Part shown: piece after piece, positions 44,403 to 53,666 of the stretch
How the letters are laid out: the number at the start of each line of letters is the position of its first letter
Position numbering within the stretch: the stretch's first letter is position 1
DNA from: Halopenitus sp041821145
Lineage (GTDB): Archaea; Halobacteriota; Halobacteria; Halobacteriales; Haloferacaceae
Assembly: GCF_041821145.1 (NCBI RefSeq)
Contig: NZ_JBGUBC010000003.1
Location: forward strand, 62,001-126,000
Reading direction: 5' to 3'
Length of the DNA: 64,000 nt
Made by a program: the position numbers and the translations under genes
Notes under the pieces: model-generated
The model's input: only the letters and a program-made list of their open reading frames with translations
The model's database searches: none
Told to the model about the DNA's origin: nothing

Positions 44403-45898
44403 TCCGATCCGGCAATGCACTCCGCAGTCAGTTGCCCGCTTATCAGACACATCGGGACCCCGATACCCGGCGTCGTGTACGAACCGGTGAAATAGAGCCC
44501 ATCGACTGCCGAGGAGGCATGTGACGGCCGAAGCAGCGACGTCTGTGAAAGCGTGTGTGCAAGTCCAAGCGCCGATCCGCGATAGCTGTTGTATCGATCG
44601 GCGAACTCGCTCACCGAGAACGTCTCCTCCACGACGATCCGATCGCGCAGGTCGGTTCCGGTATTGTCGGCGATGTCGGCGAGCAGTCGGTCGCGGTAGC
44701 GTTCGCGCGTTTCCGCGTCGTCATCCAGCCCGGGGGCGATCGGCACGAGCGCAAAGAGGTTGCTGTGGCCCGCCGGCGCGACCGAGTCGTCCGTCTTCGA
44801 GGGGACACAGAGGTAGTAGGCCGGATCCTCCGGCCAGCTGGGGTCCTCGAAGATCTGCTCGAAGTGGTCGCTCCATTTCGTCGGCAACACGAGCGTGTGA
44901 TGGGCGAGTTCCGGCACCTCGCCTTCCACGCCGAGATAGATCAGAAACGCAGAGGGTGCGTAGGTGCGCGAGTCCCAGTACTCCTCGGTATATTGACGCT
45001 TCTCCGGCGGGAGAAGTTCCTGTTCGGTGTGAGCGTAGTCGGCGTCGGAGACGACGATATCGGCGAGATATCGCTCGCCGTTGGCGGCGTCGACTGCGAA
45101 CCCGCCGCGGTGTCCCTCGATCGCGGTCGCCGCCGCGTCCGTAACGTACTCCACGCCGAGTTCCGAACCGAGCTCGACGATCCCGTCCACCACTGCCCCG
45201 ATCCCGCCGTCGGGATAGTGGACGCCCATGTTGAAATCGACGTGGCTCATCAGGTTATACAGTGCCGGCGTGTTCGTCGGCGAGCCGCCCAGAAACACGA
45301 GCGAGTACTGCATCAGTTGTTGAAGCTTCGGGTGATCGAAGTAGTCCTCGACGTGACCCTGCATCGACCCCAGAAGCGAGAGCCCGTGTGCGTGTCTGAG
45401 TACGTCCGTGTCCACGTAATCGCGGAGTCGGGGACGGTCCTCGTAGACGAAATGTTCCATCCCGACCTCGTAGTTATATTCCGCCTTCTCGAGGTATCGA
45501 TCGAGCGCCTCACTCGCGCCGGGCTCGTAGGATTCGAACACCTCCCGATTCGCATCGAGATCCGGGACGACGTCGACCAGATCGCCGTCCTTCCAGAAGA
45601 CGCGGTAATGCGGATCGAGTCGGGATATCGAGTAGTAGTCCTCGGGCGTTCGCTCGAAGTAGTCGAAGAATCGCTCGAAGACATCCGGCATCAGATACCA
45701 CGACGGCCCCATGTCGAACCGGAACCCGTCGATCTCCAGCCGACTGGCCCGCCCGCCCAGCTGTTCGTTCTTCTCCAAGAGGGTGACGTCGGCTCCGGCG
45801 TCCGCAAGGTAACACGCAGTAGAGAGTCCGCCGAATCCCCCGCCGATCACGACGACGGATTCGCCGGCAAGCGACCCGATCTCGGGCGAGACATCCAT
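44399..45898 (-). CDS. crtD: carotenoid 3,4-desaturase (CrtD/CrtI-type phytoene desaturase family)
   Basis: A ~499-residue FAD-dependent desaturase. The N-terminal dinucleotide-binding motif SVVVIGGGFGGLSTACYLA and the second glutamate (LLEKNEQLGGRAS) are clear. The C-terminal carotenoid desaturase signature is LYFTGSYTTPGIGVPMCLIS. The order with lyeJ and cruF identifies it as the bacterioruberin 3,4-desaturase rather than phytoene desaturase itself. Two ATGs (45904 and 45898) are close together. The TATA box GTATAAA (45922-45928) is 27 bases from 45898, favouring that start. First gene of the crtD-lyeJ-cruF operon. Confidence 0.9.
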   Translation of the reverse strand: MDVSPEIGSLAGESVVVIGGGFGGLSTACYLADAGADVTLLEKNEQLGGRASRLEIDGFRFDMGPSWYLMPDVFERFFDYFERTPEDYYSISRLDPHYRVFWKDGDLVDVVPDLDANREVFESYEPGASEALDRYLEKAEYNYEVGMEHFVYEDRPRLRDYVDTDVLRHAHGLSLLGSMQGHVEDYFDHPKLQQLMQYSLVFLGGSPTNTPALYNLMSHVDFNMGVHYPDGGIGAVVDGIVELGSELGVEYVTDAAATAIEGHRGGFAVDAANGERYLADIVVSDADYAHTEQELLPPEKRQYTEEYWDSRTYAPSAFLIYLGVEGEVPELAHHTLVLPTKWSDHFEQIFEDPSWPEDPAYYLCVPSKTDDSVAPAGHSNLFALVPIAPGLDDDAETRERYRDRLLADIADNTGTDLRDRIVVEETFSVSEFADRYNSYRGSALGLAHTLSQTSLLRPSHASSAVDGLYFTGSYTTPGIGVPMCLISGQLTAECIAGSE

Positions 45899-45921
45899 GC
45901 CCATCGGTACGGGCGGACCGC

Positions 45922-45928
45922 GTATAAA
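45922..45928 (-). promoter_or_regulatory. TATA box of the crtD-lyeJ-cruF operon
   Basis: On the minus strand TTTATAC is centred 27 bases before the ATG at 45898, the spacing of a leaderless promoter. Confidence 0.6.
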
Positions 45929-46022
45929 TGTCTGCTCGATTCAACGCCACCGCCGCGGCTCCGCCATCTCGCCGCTTCGAATCACAGGGATTATCGGCAC
46001 CAACGATGTAGCACGCCGATAG

Positions 46023-47366
46023 ATGTCGCAACGAGAAACCTGGGCGACGCGTGTGGGGTTCATTCTCGCCGCGGTCGGCAGCGCCGTCGGTCTCGGGAAC
46101 CTTTGGCAGTTCCCGTTCAAGACCGCGACCAATGGCGGCGCGGCGTTCGTAGCCTTCTACCTCATCGCCGTCCTCCTCATCGGTTTTCCAGCAATGCTCG
46201 CCGAGTTCGTTCTCGGCCGCCGGACACAGCGCAACGCCGTCGACGCATTCGCCCGACTCGGACACCGATCCTGGCGGATCGTCGGCGCGCTTGCCGTTTT
46301 CACTGGCTTCTGGATCCTTTCGTATTACAACGTAGTCGGCGGATGGGTCATGCGGTACATCCTCGGAAGCGTGACCGGCGCCTACTTCGATAATCCGGCC
46401 GGATACTTCGGCTCGGTCTCTGCCGGTCCCGAGGCCGTGATCGCACAGGCCGCCTTTCTCGCGATCGTCGTTGCGATCGTCGCGTTCGGTATCGAGGACG
46501 GCATCGAACGAGCCACGAAGGTGATGGTCCCGAGCATTATCGTGTTGATGGTCGCCCTTGCCATCTGGGTCGCTACCCTTCCGGGCGCTGCGGAGGGGTA
46601 CGCGTTCTTCCTCTCGCCCGATCTTGACGCGATGATTGCCAACGCTGGCACCATCATTCCGTTCGCGGTCGGCCAGGCCTTCTTCACCCTCTCTTTGGGA
46701 ATGGCCATCATGATCACCTACTCCTCGTACGTCGGTCGCGACGACAACCTGATCTTCGATGGCGGTTCCGTCGTGATCACGAACACGATCGTCGGCGTCC
46801 TCGCGGGCCTCGTGGTCTTTCCGATCCTGCTGACGATCGGCGCCGACATTACCAGCGACACCGGTGGCGCCGGCGCGCTGTTCGTCGCGACGGCTGCCGG
46901 ATTCGGTTCGGTTCCGTTCGGCAGGCTCTTCGGCGTGGTCTTTTTCGGCGTCGTGCTCATCGCGGCGCTTTCGTCCGCGATCAGTTTGCTCGAAGTGACG
47001 GTCTCGTACGCGAATGACAATCTGAACATCTCCCGGCCCGCCCTGTCGGTCGGAATCGGCGTCGGCTTGTTCCTCCTCGGCGTTCCCTCGGCGTTGGACA
47101 CGGCGTGGCTAGCGTGGTTCGACACCCTCGCCTACCAGGTGTTTCTCCCGCTTTCGGTGTTGCTTCTCGTCATCTTCGTCGGCTGGGTGATCGGCAAGGA
47201 GGCACTCGAGGAACTGCTTTCGGGCGCCGAGGACTTCCGAACTTTCGGCGTGGTCTGGCTGTGGACGATCCGGTTCGTGGTCGTCCTCGCCGTGCTTTTG
47301 ACCCTCGCCCTCGGCATCAACGAGACGTTCCTCGTCGAGGACGCCGCCTTCTTCGATCCGTTCTGA
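46023..47366 (+). CDS. sodium-dependent transporter, NSS (SLC6) family
   Basis: A 447-residue transporter with 11-12 membrane helices of the LeuT fold. The helix 1 signature ILAAVGSAVGLGNLWQFP, which forms the sodium and substrate site, is at residues 14-31. The helix 6-8 region (AFFTLSLGMAIMITYSSYVG; FGVVLIAALSSAISLLEV) fits prokaryotic NSS. Such proteins bring in amino acids or related compounds with sodium. A second member follows 111 bases downstream on the same strand. It is divergent from crtD. Substrate not predictable. Confidence 0.92.
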   Translation: MSQRETWATRVGFILAAVGSAVGLGNLWQFPFKTATNGGAAFVAFYLIAVLLIGFPAMLAEFVLGRRTQRNAVDAFARLGHRSWRIVGALAVFTGFWILSYYNVVGGWVMRYILGSVTGAYFDNPAGYFGSVSAGPEAVIAQAAFLAIVVAIVAFGIEDGIERATKVMVPSIIVLMVALAIWVATLPGAAEGYAFFLSPDLDAMIANAGTIIPFAVGQAFFTLSLGMAIMITYSSYVGRDDNLIFDGGSVVITNTIVGVLAGLVVFPILLTIGADITSDTGGAGALFVATAAGFGSVPFGRLFGVVFFGVVLIAALSSAISLLEVTVSYANDNLNISRPALSVGIGVGLFLLGVPSALDTAWLAWFDTLAYQVFLPLSVLLLVIFVGWVIGKEALEELLSGAEDFRTFGVVWLWTIRFVVVLAVLLTLALGINETFLVEDAAFFDPF

Positions 47367-47477
47367 AGCTCGTGCCGCTTTTCGGGTTCTCATCCGATCC
47401 GTTCGATCTCGCCTCGTTCAGTGTGGTTCCGTTCCATCTCGTCACCCTTTTTCGGGGCCGTGACCGACGCCGAATCG

Positions 47478-48875
47478 ATGACGAGAGCAACGTGGCGGAC
47501 GCGGGTCGGGTTCATCCTCGCTGCCGTCGGCAGCGCGGTCGGGTTGGGAAACGTCTGGCGGTTCCCCTGGCTGACCGCGGAAAACGGCGGCGCGGCGTTT
47601 CTGTTGTTATATCTTCTGTTGATCGTCACGGTCGGCGTTCCCGGGTTGATCGGCGAGTTAGTGATCGGACGTCGAAGTCAACGGAACCCAGTCGGTGCCT
47701 TCCGTGAGCTCGGAGGGAGCCGGTTTCAGGTGCTTGGCGTCGTTGCGCTCGTTGCCGCGGCCGTCATCCTCTCGTTTTACTCCGTGGTCGGCGGCTGGAT
47801 CCTTCGCTACACGCTTGCGAGCGCGACCGGGGCCTACTTCGAGGCGCCCGCACAGTACTTTGCCACGATCGACTACGGTCTCGGCGCTATCGCGTACCAC
47901 GCCGCCTTTCTCCTCGTGACCGTCGCCGTCGTTTACCTCGGCGTCGATCGCGGGATCGAGGCCTCGACGACCGTGATGGTTCCCGGGATCGTCGTCCTCT
48001 TTGGTGCGCTCGCGGTATGGGTGTCGACCCTCTCCGGAAGCGCCGAAGGATACGCCTTCTACCTCTCGCTGGACGTCGGGTATCTGCGTGAGAACTTCTT
48101 CGACGTTCTCGTAGCCGCGGCCGGACAGGCGCTTTTCACCCTCTCAGTGGGTGCCGGCGCAATGCTCACTTACGCCTCCTATCTCGGGGAGGACCGCTCG
48201 CTTGCGGCCGACGCGACGCTCATCGCGGTGCTCAACACAGCCATCGGCGTGCTCGCCGGACTGGTTATCTTCCCGTTGTTGTTTTCCCTTGGCCTCTCGC
48301 CCGGTCAGGGCGGTCCCGGGGCGCTGTTCGTGAGCCTCGCCGGTGCCTTCGCCGATCTGCCCTACGGTCGTCTCGTCGGCGTGATCTTTTTTGGCGTCGT
48401 CCTCCTCGCCGCGCTCTCGTCCGCGATCAGTATCCTTGAGGTGCTCGTCTCCTATCTCGTCGACGAACACGACCTCGACCGATCCGTCGCAACCACGGGT
48501 GCCGGCGGACTCCTCTTTGTAACCGGCAGCGTGGCGGCATTCTCGCCGACCGTCTTCGGTCTGCTTGCGGACACGATCGCCAATCTCGTTCTCACCGCCG
48601 GTCTGATCGGATTCTTGCTTTTCGACGGATGGGTCCTCGGGCGACTCGCCCGCAAGGAGTACGAACGCGGTGGCGGGTGGATCGCTCGCGCCACCGCCGC
48701 CCCCTGGTACTATGCGATCGCGATCGTCTTACCGGTCTTTCTCGCGTTCACCCTCGCGACCGGGATGGGGAGCGTCCTGGGGGTCCCGCTCTCGAGTCCA
48801 TCGGCGCTCGTCGTCGCCCTCGTCGGCGTCGCCGCGATCATCGCTGTCTTCCGGCGGTATCCTGCCTCGAGTTGA
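47478..48875 (+). CDS. sodium-dependent transporter, NSS (SLC6) family, tandem paralogue
   Basis: A 465-residue paralogue of the preceding transporter, clearly alike in the first ~40 residues (WRTRVGFILAAVGSAVGLGN) and in the helix 8 motif FGVVLLAALSSAISILEV. I start at the ATG at 47478 (MTRATWRTR), which aligns with the start of the first copy. The two proteins are distinct enough for an old duplication. Pairing may reflect a heteromeric complex or two related substrates. The last helix pair is followed by a short basic tail. Confidence 0.92.
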   Translation: MTRATWRTRVGFILAAVGSAVGLGNVWRFPWLTAENGGAAFLLLYLLLIVTVGVPGLIGELVIGRRSQRNPVGAFRELGGSRFQVLGVVALVAAAVILSFYSVVGGWILRYTLASATGAYFEAPAQYFATIDYGLGAIAYHAAFLLVTVAVVYLGVDRGIEASTTVMVPGIVVLFGALAVWVSTLSGSAEGYAFYLSLDVGYLRENFFDVLVAAAGQALFTLSVGAGAMLTYASYLGEDRSLAADATLIAVLNTAIGVLAGLVIFPLLFSLGLSPGQGGPGALFVSLAGAFADLPYGRLVGVIFFGVVLLAALSSAISILEVLVSYLVDEHDLDRSVATTGAGGLLFVTGSVAAFSPTVFGLLADTIANLVLTAGLIGFLLFDGWVLGRLARKEYERGGGWIARATAAPWYYAIAIVLPVFLAFTLATGMGSVLGVPLSSPSALVVALVGVAAIIAVFRRYPASS

Positions 48876-48997
48876 TTCGGACGGTACCACTCCCCAAATC
48901 GATTCTGACAATGCTCCGCCCCGGGTTACTCCCGTCGTGGATCCCCATCCGTCACGCACGGATAACGTTATACTACTCGGTAAACTAACATATTCCA

Positions 48998-49429
48998 GTG
49001 CGCGCACAGTCGGAAACGGTCGGCGTCATCGCCCTTCTGGGAGTCGTCACGATATTCGTGACGATGGTCGGGGTGACGGGGATCGCGATGATCCCCTCGG
49101 AGGAGACCGATCGGGCACAGACGACGATGGTCGATGTCGGGCTCTCGTCGGATTCGGTGCGTATCGTTCACGCGGGTGGCGAGCCCGTGTCGGCCAACGA
49201 GATCGTCGTCCGGATCGACCACGACGGGGGTACGGACGTCTACCGGCTCGATACGGACGGGACCGTGATCGAGGGACGCTTCGACCCCGGAGAGGTGTGG
49301 ACGCTCGCCGAGGTGCCCTACGGCGCGACCGCCACGGTCGACGTTCACGTGATCCACGAGCCGACGAATACGGTCCTCGATCGACAACACACGGTCTTCG
49401 GAGACGACGGGAACGGAGACGGAGACTGA
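48998..49429 (+). CDS. type IV pilin-like secreted/anchored protein
   Basis: A 143-residue protein with a GTG start at 48998. A short N-terminus (MRAQSETVG) is followed by one hydrophobic helix (VIALLGVVTIFVTMVGVTGI) and an extracellular beta-rich domain. This matches haloarchaeal pilin-like proteins of the DUF1628 type, which are processed by the prepilin peptidase PibD before the hydrophobic stretch. TATA-like GTTATACTA lies ~28 bases before the start. No pilus assembly genes (pilB, pilC) are near. It is not closely similar to the two pilins inside the provirus. Confidence 0.72.
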   Translation: MRAQSETVGVIALLGVVTIFVTMVGVTGIAMIPSEETDRAQTTMVDVGLSSDSVRIVHAGGEPVSANEIVVRIDHDGGTDVYRLDTDGTVIEGRFDPGEVWTLAEVPYGATATVDVHVIHEPTNTVLDRQHTVFGDDGNGDGD

Positions 49430-49576
49430 CGACCCCGAAAAATCGGATAAAACCGCCGTCCTCGGAGATCCTCACTCTCGATGACTTTCCGTGTGAACGG
49501 AACTGACTCCCGGTTTCGATCATCGACGTAACTGGCTATCGACAGGCCCTTATGGAGCGTTCTCGAAACTCGGGGC

Positions 49577-50923
49577 ATGACTGCCGTCGGCATCGACGCG
49601 ATCGAGATCCGAACGGGCAAGCTACAGCTCGACCTGCCGAACACGTTCGCGCCCAAGAAGGGCGAGGACCCTGAGAAGTACACGAAGGGGCTCGGGCTGG
49701 AGGTTTCCTCGTTCCCCGATGTCTACGAGGACATCGTCACCATGGGGGCGAACGCGGCAAAGCGGCTGATGGATCGCAAGGGGCTTGACCCCGACGACGT
49801 CGGCCGTATTGATGTCGCGACCGAATCCGCCTTCGACCACTCGAAGCCGGTGTCGACGTATATCGCCGGCTGTCTCGAGCAGGTCTACGACGGTGACTTT
49901 CGACACGCCAACAAGGGCGAGCGCAAGTTCGCCTGCGTCGCCGGCACCCAGGCCATCGACGACGCCTACAACTGGATCCGCGCCGGGCGAAATCGTGGCC
50001 GCTCGGCGCTCGTGATCGCGACGGACACGGCCCTCTATGAGCGCGGTGATCCAGGGGAGGCAACTCAAGGCGGTGGCGCCGTCGCCATGCTCGTGAGCGA
50101 GGATCCTTCGATCGTCGAGTTGTCGACCGAACAGGGCTACGGGAGTATGGACGAGACCGACTTCCTCAAACCGAACCAGCAGTTCCCGAGCGTCGACGGC
50201 AAGCGCTCGGTGCAGGTTTACCTCTCGCGAATGCGTGAGGCGCTTGAGGACTACGAGGCCGTGGCCGGCCCCGTCAGCGTCGACGCCGTGACGTATGCGC
50301 CGTTCCACACGCCCTTCCCGGGGATGGTCAGGAAGGCCGGTCTCTTCGCGTACCGCCACATTACCCGCAATTCCCCGGTCGAGGACGAACTTGCGGCGGC
50401 GATCGGTCGTCGTCAACCCCGGGAGACCGATTACGACTCCCGGGACGCCTACGAGGAGGCGATCAGCGAGTACATGGACGATCTGAAGGAAGCCGACCAG
50501 TACCGTGAGTGGTACGCCGAGACCATCGAGCCGACGCTTGGCCTCTCGAGGGTCGTTGGCAACTGGTACACCGGTTCGGTCCACCTTGCTCGCGCGAGCG
50601 CACTGCGGGACGCCGCCGATCGCGGCCTCGATGAGGAGTTCGTCGGTCGCCAGCTACTCATCGGCTCCTACGGGTCCGGCGCACAGGCGGAGATCCACTC
50701 CGAGACGGTCCGTGACGGCTGGAAAGCGGAAATCGAGGCGTTGAACATCGACGACCAACTCGCGAGCCGGTATGACCTCTCCTTCGAGGAGTACGAACAG
50801 GTCCATGACGTCCATGACTACGACAAAAGCGTCGACGTCGAGGAGTTCACGACGCCGGAGGCGGAGTTCGTCTTCACCGGCTGGGGCCGGATGAACGAGC
50901 GTACCTACGACTACGTCGAGTGA
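49577..50923 (+). CDS. hmgB: hydroxymethylglutaryl-CoA synthase
   Basis: A 448-residue thiolase-fold enzyme condensing acetyl-CoA and acetoacetyl-CoA to HMG-CoA, the step before HMG-CoA reductase (29046-30260). The catalytic residues are Glu83 in ATESAFDHSKP, Cys120 in KFACVAGTQA and the His in TYAPFHTPFPG. The archaeal GSYGSGAQAEI loop is present near residue 360. CTTATGG ~28 bases upstream may be the TATA element. The length and the GNWYTGS segment fit the haloarchaeal enzyme, a known target of hymeglusin. The symbol hmgB follows haloarchaeal usage as I recall it. Confidence 0.95.
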   Translation: MTAVGIDAIEIRTGKLQLDLPNTFAPKKGEDPEKYTKGLGLEVSSFPDVYEDIVTMGANAAKRLMDRKGLDPDDVGRIDVATESAFDHSKPVSTYIAGCLEQVYDGDFRHANKGERKFACVAGTQAIDDAYNWIRAGRNRGRSALVIATDTALYERGDPGEATQGGGAVAMLVSEDPSIVELSTEQGYGSMDETDFLKPNQQFPSVDGKRSVQVYLSRMREALEDYEAVAGPVSVDAVTYAPFHTPFPGMVRKAGLFAYRHITRNSPVEDELAAAIGRRQPRETDYDSRDAYEEAISEYMDDLKEADQYREWYAETIEPTLGLSRVVGNWYTGSVHLARASALRDAADRGLDEEFVGRQLLIGSYGSGAQAEIHSETVRDGWKAEIEALNIDDQLASRYDLSFEEYEQVHDVHDYDKSVDVEEFTTPEAEFVFTGWGRMNERTYDYVE

Positions 50924-50951
50924 CGATTCGGCCGGTAGTGGCGTGGGTGAG

Positions 50952-51380
50952 TCACGTCCCGCGGTCGCGGGCGTCCGCGTCGATCGGCACCCCTTTTTCG
51001 GTCTCGGGGGCGACGTACGCGATGAACGAGTCGACGTCGGGTTCTCGGACCGTTACCTCGACCTCGATGTCGCCGAGTTCGTCGGGCTCTCCGACCGAGA
51101 AGTTGACGACACCCTCGTAGGCCGCCTGCTTTTTCAACGCGAAGGAGAACCCCTCCTCGTGGACGCCATCGTGGAACACCCGTCGGGCGGTATCGAGGAT
51201 TTCCTGTTCGTGGAGGACGTCCGAGAAGGGATCGAGCGTATGGGTCTCGGCGACGAGCGTTCCGTCGACGAACTCGAAATCCGCCTCCGGAAAGACGTTT
51301 TCGACCGCGTCGGTGACCCGATCGGTCACCTCGGTGTCGCGGACGGGCGCTTCGATCCGGACGTCGATGCTATAGATCAT
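50952..51380 (-). CDS. UPF0201 family RNA-binding-domain protein
   Basis: A ~142-residue protein of the archaeal UPF0201 family, which has a ferredoxin-like fold related to ribosomal protein L5 and probably binds RNA. Characteristic stretches are IYSIDVRIEAPVRDTEV and the later ARRVFHDGVHEEGFSF. Two starts are possible. The ATG at 51386 overlaps the upstream stop codon but leaves only two bases after the GGAGG ribosome-binding site. The ATG at 51380 has GGAGG at a normal 8-base distance, so I prefer it. It is coupled to the kinase-like gene upstream. Confidence 0.85.
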   Translation of the reverse strand: MIYSIDVRIEAPVRDTEVTDRVTDAVENVFPEADFEFVDGTLVAETHTLDPFSDVLHEQEILDTARRVFHDGVHEEGFSFALKKQAAYEGVVNFSVGEPDELGDIEVEVTVREPDVDSFIAYVAPETEKGVPIDADARDRGT

Positions 51381-51382
51381 TG

Positions 51383-51991
51383 TCATATCCTCCCGGAGGG
51401 GTCCTCCGTCTCCTCGCGTTCCTCGTTCGTGGCCGTCTCCTCGACGCCGAGCAAGTCCCTGATACGATCGCGAAATGCCTCAAGCGAGCCGGTGTTTTCG
51501 ATCTCGACGTCGGCAGCCTCGATCAGTTCGCCCATGCCGAGATCCAGTTCTCGCTCGTCGCGTTCGCGAAGCGCCTCGATCGACTCGTCGGTGGCGTCGC
51601 GACCCCGCCCGGCCAGCCGCTCGGCGCGAACGTCGAAGGGGGCGCGGATCGCCACGAGGGTGAAGTCATTGCCGAACGCTTCGCGAAACCGGTCGAGTTC
51701 GACTCGCGATCGGAGCCCGTCGATCACCACCGTGTCGACGTCGGTATCTGACTCGGATACGGCCTCCGTAACGCGAGGAATGGTCCGTTCTGCGATCGCG
51801 TCTGCCCCCTCCTCCTCGCGAAGAGCCTCCGCGATTCGGCCGTGGTCCTTGGCCGGATCGAGCCCCCGTTTTCGACACTCCTCACGGATCACGTCGCCCA
51901 TCACTACGACGGGGATCCCTTCCTCTCTTGCGACCGTCGCCGCCTCCCCTTTTCCGCTGCCGGGAAGCCCGACGGTGCCGATAACGCGCAT
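51383..51991 (-). CDS. UPF0200 P-loop kinase-like protein (dephospho-CoA kinase-related)
   Basis: A 202-residue nucleotide kinase-like protein. The Walker A motif GLPGSGKGE lies at residues 8-16. Other landmarks are VVVMGDVIREECRKRG and VVIDGLRSRVELDRFR, typical of archaeal UPF0200, annotated by similarity as a dephospho-CoA or nucleotide kinase. The C-terminal ~30 residues are acidic. I start at the ATG at 51991 (MRVIGTVG). It sits immediately before the UPF0201 gene; this pair is conserved in many archaea. Substrate unproven. Confidence 0.85.
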   Translation of the reverse strand: MRVIGTVGLPGSGKGEAATVAREEGIPVVVMGDVIREECRKRGLDPAKDHGRIAEALREEEGADAIAERTIPRVTEAVSESDTDVDTVVIDGLRSRVELDRFREAFGNDFTLVAIRAPFDVRAERLAGRGRDATDESIEALRERDERELDLGMGELIEAADVEIENTGSLEAFRDRIRDLLGVEETATNEEREETEDPSGRI

Positions 51992-52053
51992 CGTAGATCC
52001 GTCCGCCGCGCCGGACATTAAGGCCTGCGGAGCGACCCCGACCGGATGTTCCA

Positions 52054-52752
52054 TTATCGTCCCCACGTCTCGTGTTCCGGGAGTAGTCCCAGTATCACCA
52101 CGAGTAGCGCCGATCCCATCACCATCATCACGGCGGAGTAATACAGAAGTGATCCGGCCGTCGCCGGAGCGTGACCGGCGAGTTCACGGAATACGTCCAC
52201 CTCGAGCGTGACGACGAGCAGCGCACCAACCAAATCGAATACCAGATCGAGGATGGCGTCTCTGGGCCCATACTGAACCAGAACCGGTTCGATACCGTAT
52301 CGTTTGCCCACGATCCGTGCGAGCAGTTCGATTAACTCCCAGAACACGCCCGCGAGCATGACGTAGCCGATCGTGAGAGGGATGGCCGCAATACGAACGT
52401 CTCCAAACGCCGCGAGGAACCCGGCATACGCCAGTGCTGCGACGAGCGCCGCCGAAACCGTATGCGTGAGGTGATCCCACCACCACACCGAATCGTAGGG
52501 ACCGAGCATCCCGATCGAGTGGAGGAGACCGGCCACGGTGACCCAGATCGTGAGTTCGGGGGCGATCACGGTCCCGATCCAGGGTAACGGTGTCCCGACG
52601 GCGAACGGAAGCGTGACGCCGGCAAGGAGCAAGGAGAACAGCGTGTTCACGACCGCCGCAACGTTTCGACGAGACACGGCACCGATGAGGGTACAACCGA
52701 CCGCGCCGAAAAGCATGACGAGCAAGGCGGACAGAAACGTGAGAGGGACCAC
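52054..52752 (-). CDS. polytopic membrane protein with WWWDHLTHTVS motif
   Basis: A 232-residue membrane protein with six or seven helices. The short motif WWWDHLTHTVSAAL, followed by GVFWELIELLA and a conserved DAILDLVFDLVGAL, recurs in a haloarchaeal/bacterial family of unknown function related to DUF2238. The conserved charged and aromatic residues inside helices suggest a catalytic or transport role. Its stop lies 63 bases upstream of the UPF0200 start, so it may be the first gene of that group. A TATA element is not obvious. Confidence 0.75.
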   Translation of the reverse strand: MVPLTFLSALLVMLFGAVGCTLIGAVSRRNVAAVVNTLFSLLLAGVTLPFAVGTPLPWIGTVIAPELTIWVTVAGLLHSIGMLGPYDSVWWWDHLTHTVSAALVAALAYAGFLAAFGDVRIAAIPLTIGYVMLAGVFWELIELLARIVGKRYGIEPVLVQYGPRDAILDLVFDLVGALLVVTLEVDVFRELAGHAPATAGSLLYYSAVMMVMGSALLVVILGLLPEHETWGR

Positions 52753-52909
52753 GTCGTTCTCGATGTGTGGGCTATCAGTGATAGCTCTTTCGTGCGGTCG
52801 ATCCGACCCGGGAGGGCGACGCCGCAGTGTCTCCGGGAGGGTCCAACCGGAACGGCTCGACGATTGAGAACCTCACCGCTTTTAACCGATCGGGCACTCA
52901 TGTGAGTGA

Positions 52910-52984
52910 GGGCACGTAGCTCAGCCAGGATAGAGCGTCGGACTTCTAATCCGATGGTCGTGGGTTCGAATCCCACCGTGCCCG
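52910..52984 (+). tRNA. tRNA-Arg (anticodon TCT), probable provirus integration site
   Basis: A 75-base tRNA with acceptor stem GGGCACG/CGTGCCC, D arm GCTC/GAGC, anticodon stem TCGGA/TCCGA with loop CTTCTAA (anticodon TCT, reading AGA) and a perfect T arm GTGGG-TTCGAAT-CCCAC. Discriminator G; CCA not encoded. A TTTTAA box lies ~30 bases upstream. Immediately after its 3' end the sequence turns AT-richer and the viral genes begin, as expected if the element integrated into the 3' half of this tRNA gene. I found no second copy of the tRNA 3' end before base 64000. Confidence 0.96.
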
Positions 52985-53153
52985 TACGAAAACCTTCGGT
53001 TTAGTGGTTCTCGGTGAAACAACCGTTAGTGGCTTCTTTGAGGCCTATACAGGCGGTTTAGATTTCAATTCTCATTCTGAAAATCTGAGGTTCGTTAAGG
53101 AACTTTGTGCCCCCCTCCTCCTTCTCTTGTTTTTCATTGTCGTCACAAGTCCG

Positions 53154-53160
53154 TTTATAA
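53154..53160 (+). promoter_or_regulatory. TATA box at the start of the Rep gene cluster
   Basis: TTTATAA in an otherwise AT-rich leader (52985-53160). Transcription would start near 53182, just inside the first small reading frame, so that frame's GTG at 53174 may not be used. Confidence 0.5.
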
Positions 53161-53173
53161 GAGGTGATCGCCG

Positions 53174-53311
53174 GTGAGTTTCGTTCCGGCGTCGGTGCTG
53201 TATCATCCGGATTTCGGATCGACCGTCTTCGCGGAGATGGCTGTTCACGAATGGCGTCGACAAGCGGAAGATCTCGATGTAACTGAGGTGACCGTCGATG
53301 ACCCGCGGTGA
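53174..53311 (+). CDS. small provirus protein of 45 residues, unknown function
   Basis: A GTG-initiated reading frame of 45 codons, acidic at its C-terminus (EWRRQAEDLDVTEVTVDDPR). It is judged coding because the next gene starts inside its last codons (ATG at 53298, stop at 53309-53311), the usual viral packing. The predicted transcription start (~53182) conflicts with the GTG start; an internal ATG at 53237 would give a 24-residue product. No motif is recognisable. Confidence 0.45.
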   Translation: MSFVPASVLYHPDFGSTVFAEMAVHEWRRQAEDLDVTEVTVDDPR

Positions 53312-53666
53312 GGTTAATCGCTGGTACATCGAGTTTCATTGTCACAGTTGCCAGCAGCTGACGCTTCTCGATCACCGTGAATCGGCCGCGAAATACCGTG
53401 AGTGTCTCGACTGTCACCGTATTCCTGAACTCGACCAGGAGCAGGTCGACAATCGGCTCACGTCATTACTGTGGGCGCATCAATTCGTAAGCCCAACAAC
53501 CGACGCAAGGACCGGAACAGCGAAGCGATGCACACCTGCGAGCGGAGCGGCCGGAAGCGGGGGCTCGTCCCCCGACCCGGAAGGCGGTCCGCAGGTCGAC
53601 CACCGGGAGACCAACGAGAGGCGGAGTGGTGCCGTTGCTGATGGTGGAGCGGAGGTCGACTGGTGA
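53298..53666 (+). CDS. small zinc-finger protein preceding Rep, unknown function
   Basis: A 122-residue protein. The N-terminal ~50 residues contain two pairs of possible zinc ligands, FHCHSCQQ and ECLDCHR, forming a zinc-ribbon-like unit. The C-terminal half is glycine/proline/serine-rich and probably disordered. It starts inside the end of the 45-residue frame, and its stop overlaps the GTG of rep (GTGA at 53663-53666), so it is translated together with Rep. A role in replication control or as a Rep partner is inferred from position only. Confidence 0.65.
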   Translation: MTRGEVNRWYIEFHCHSCQQLTLLDHRESAAKYRECLDCHRIPELDQEQVDNRLTSLLWAHQFVSPTTDARTGTAKRCTPASGAAGSGGSSPDPEGGPQVDHRETNERRSGAVADGGAEVDW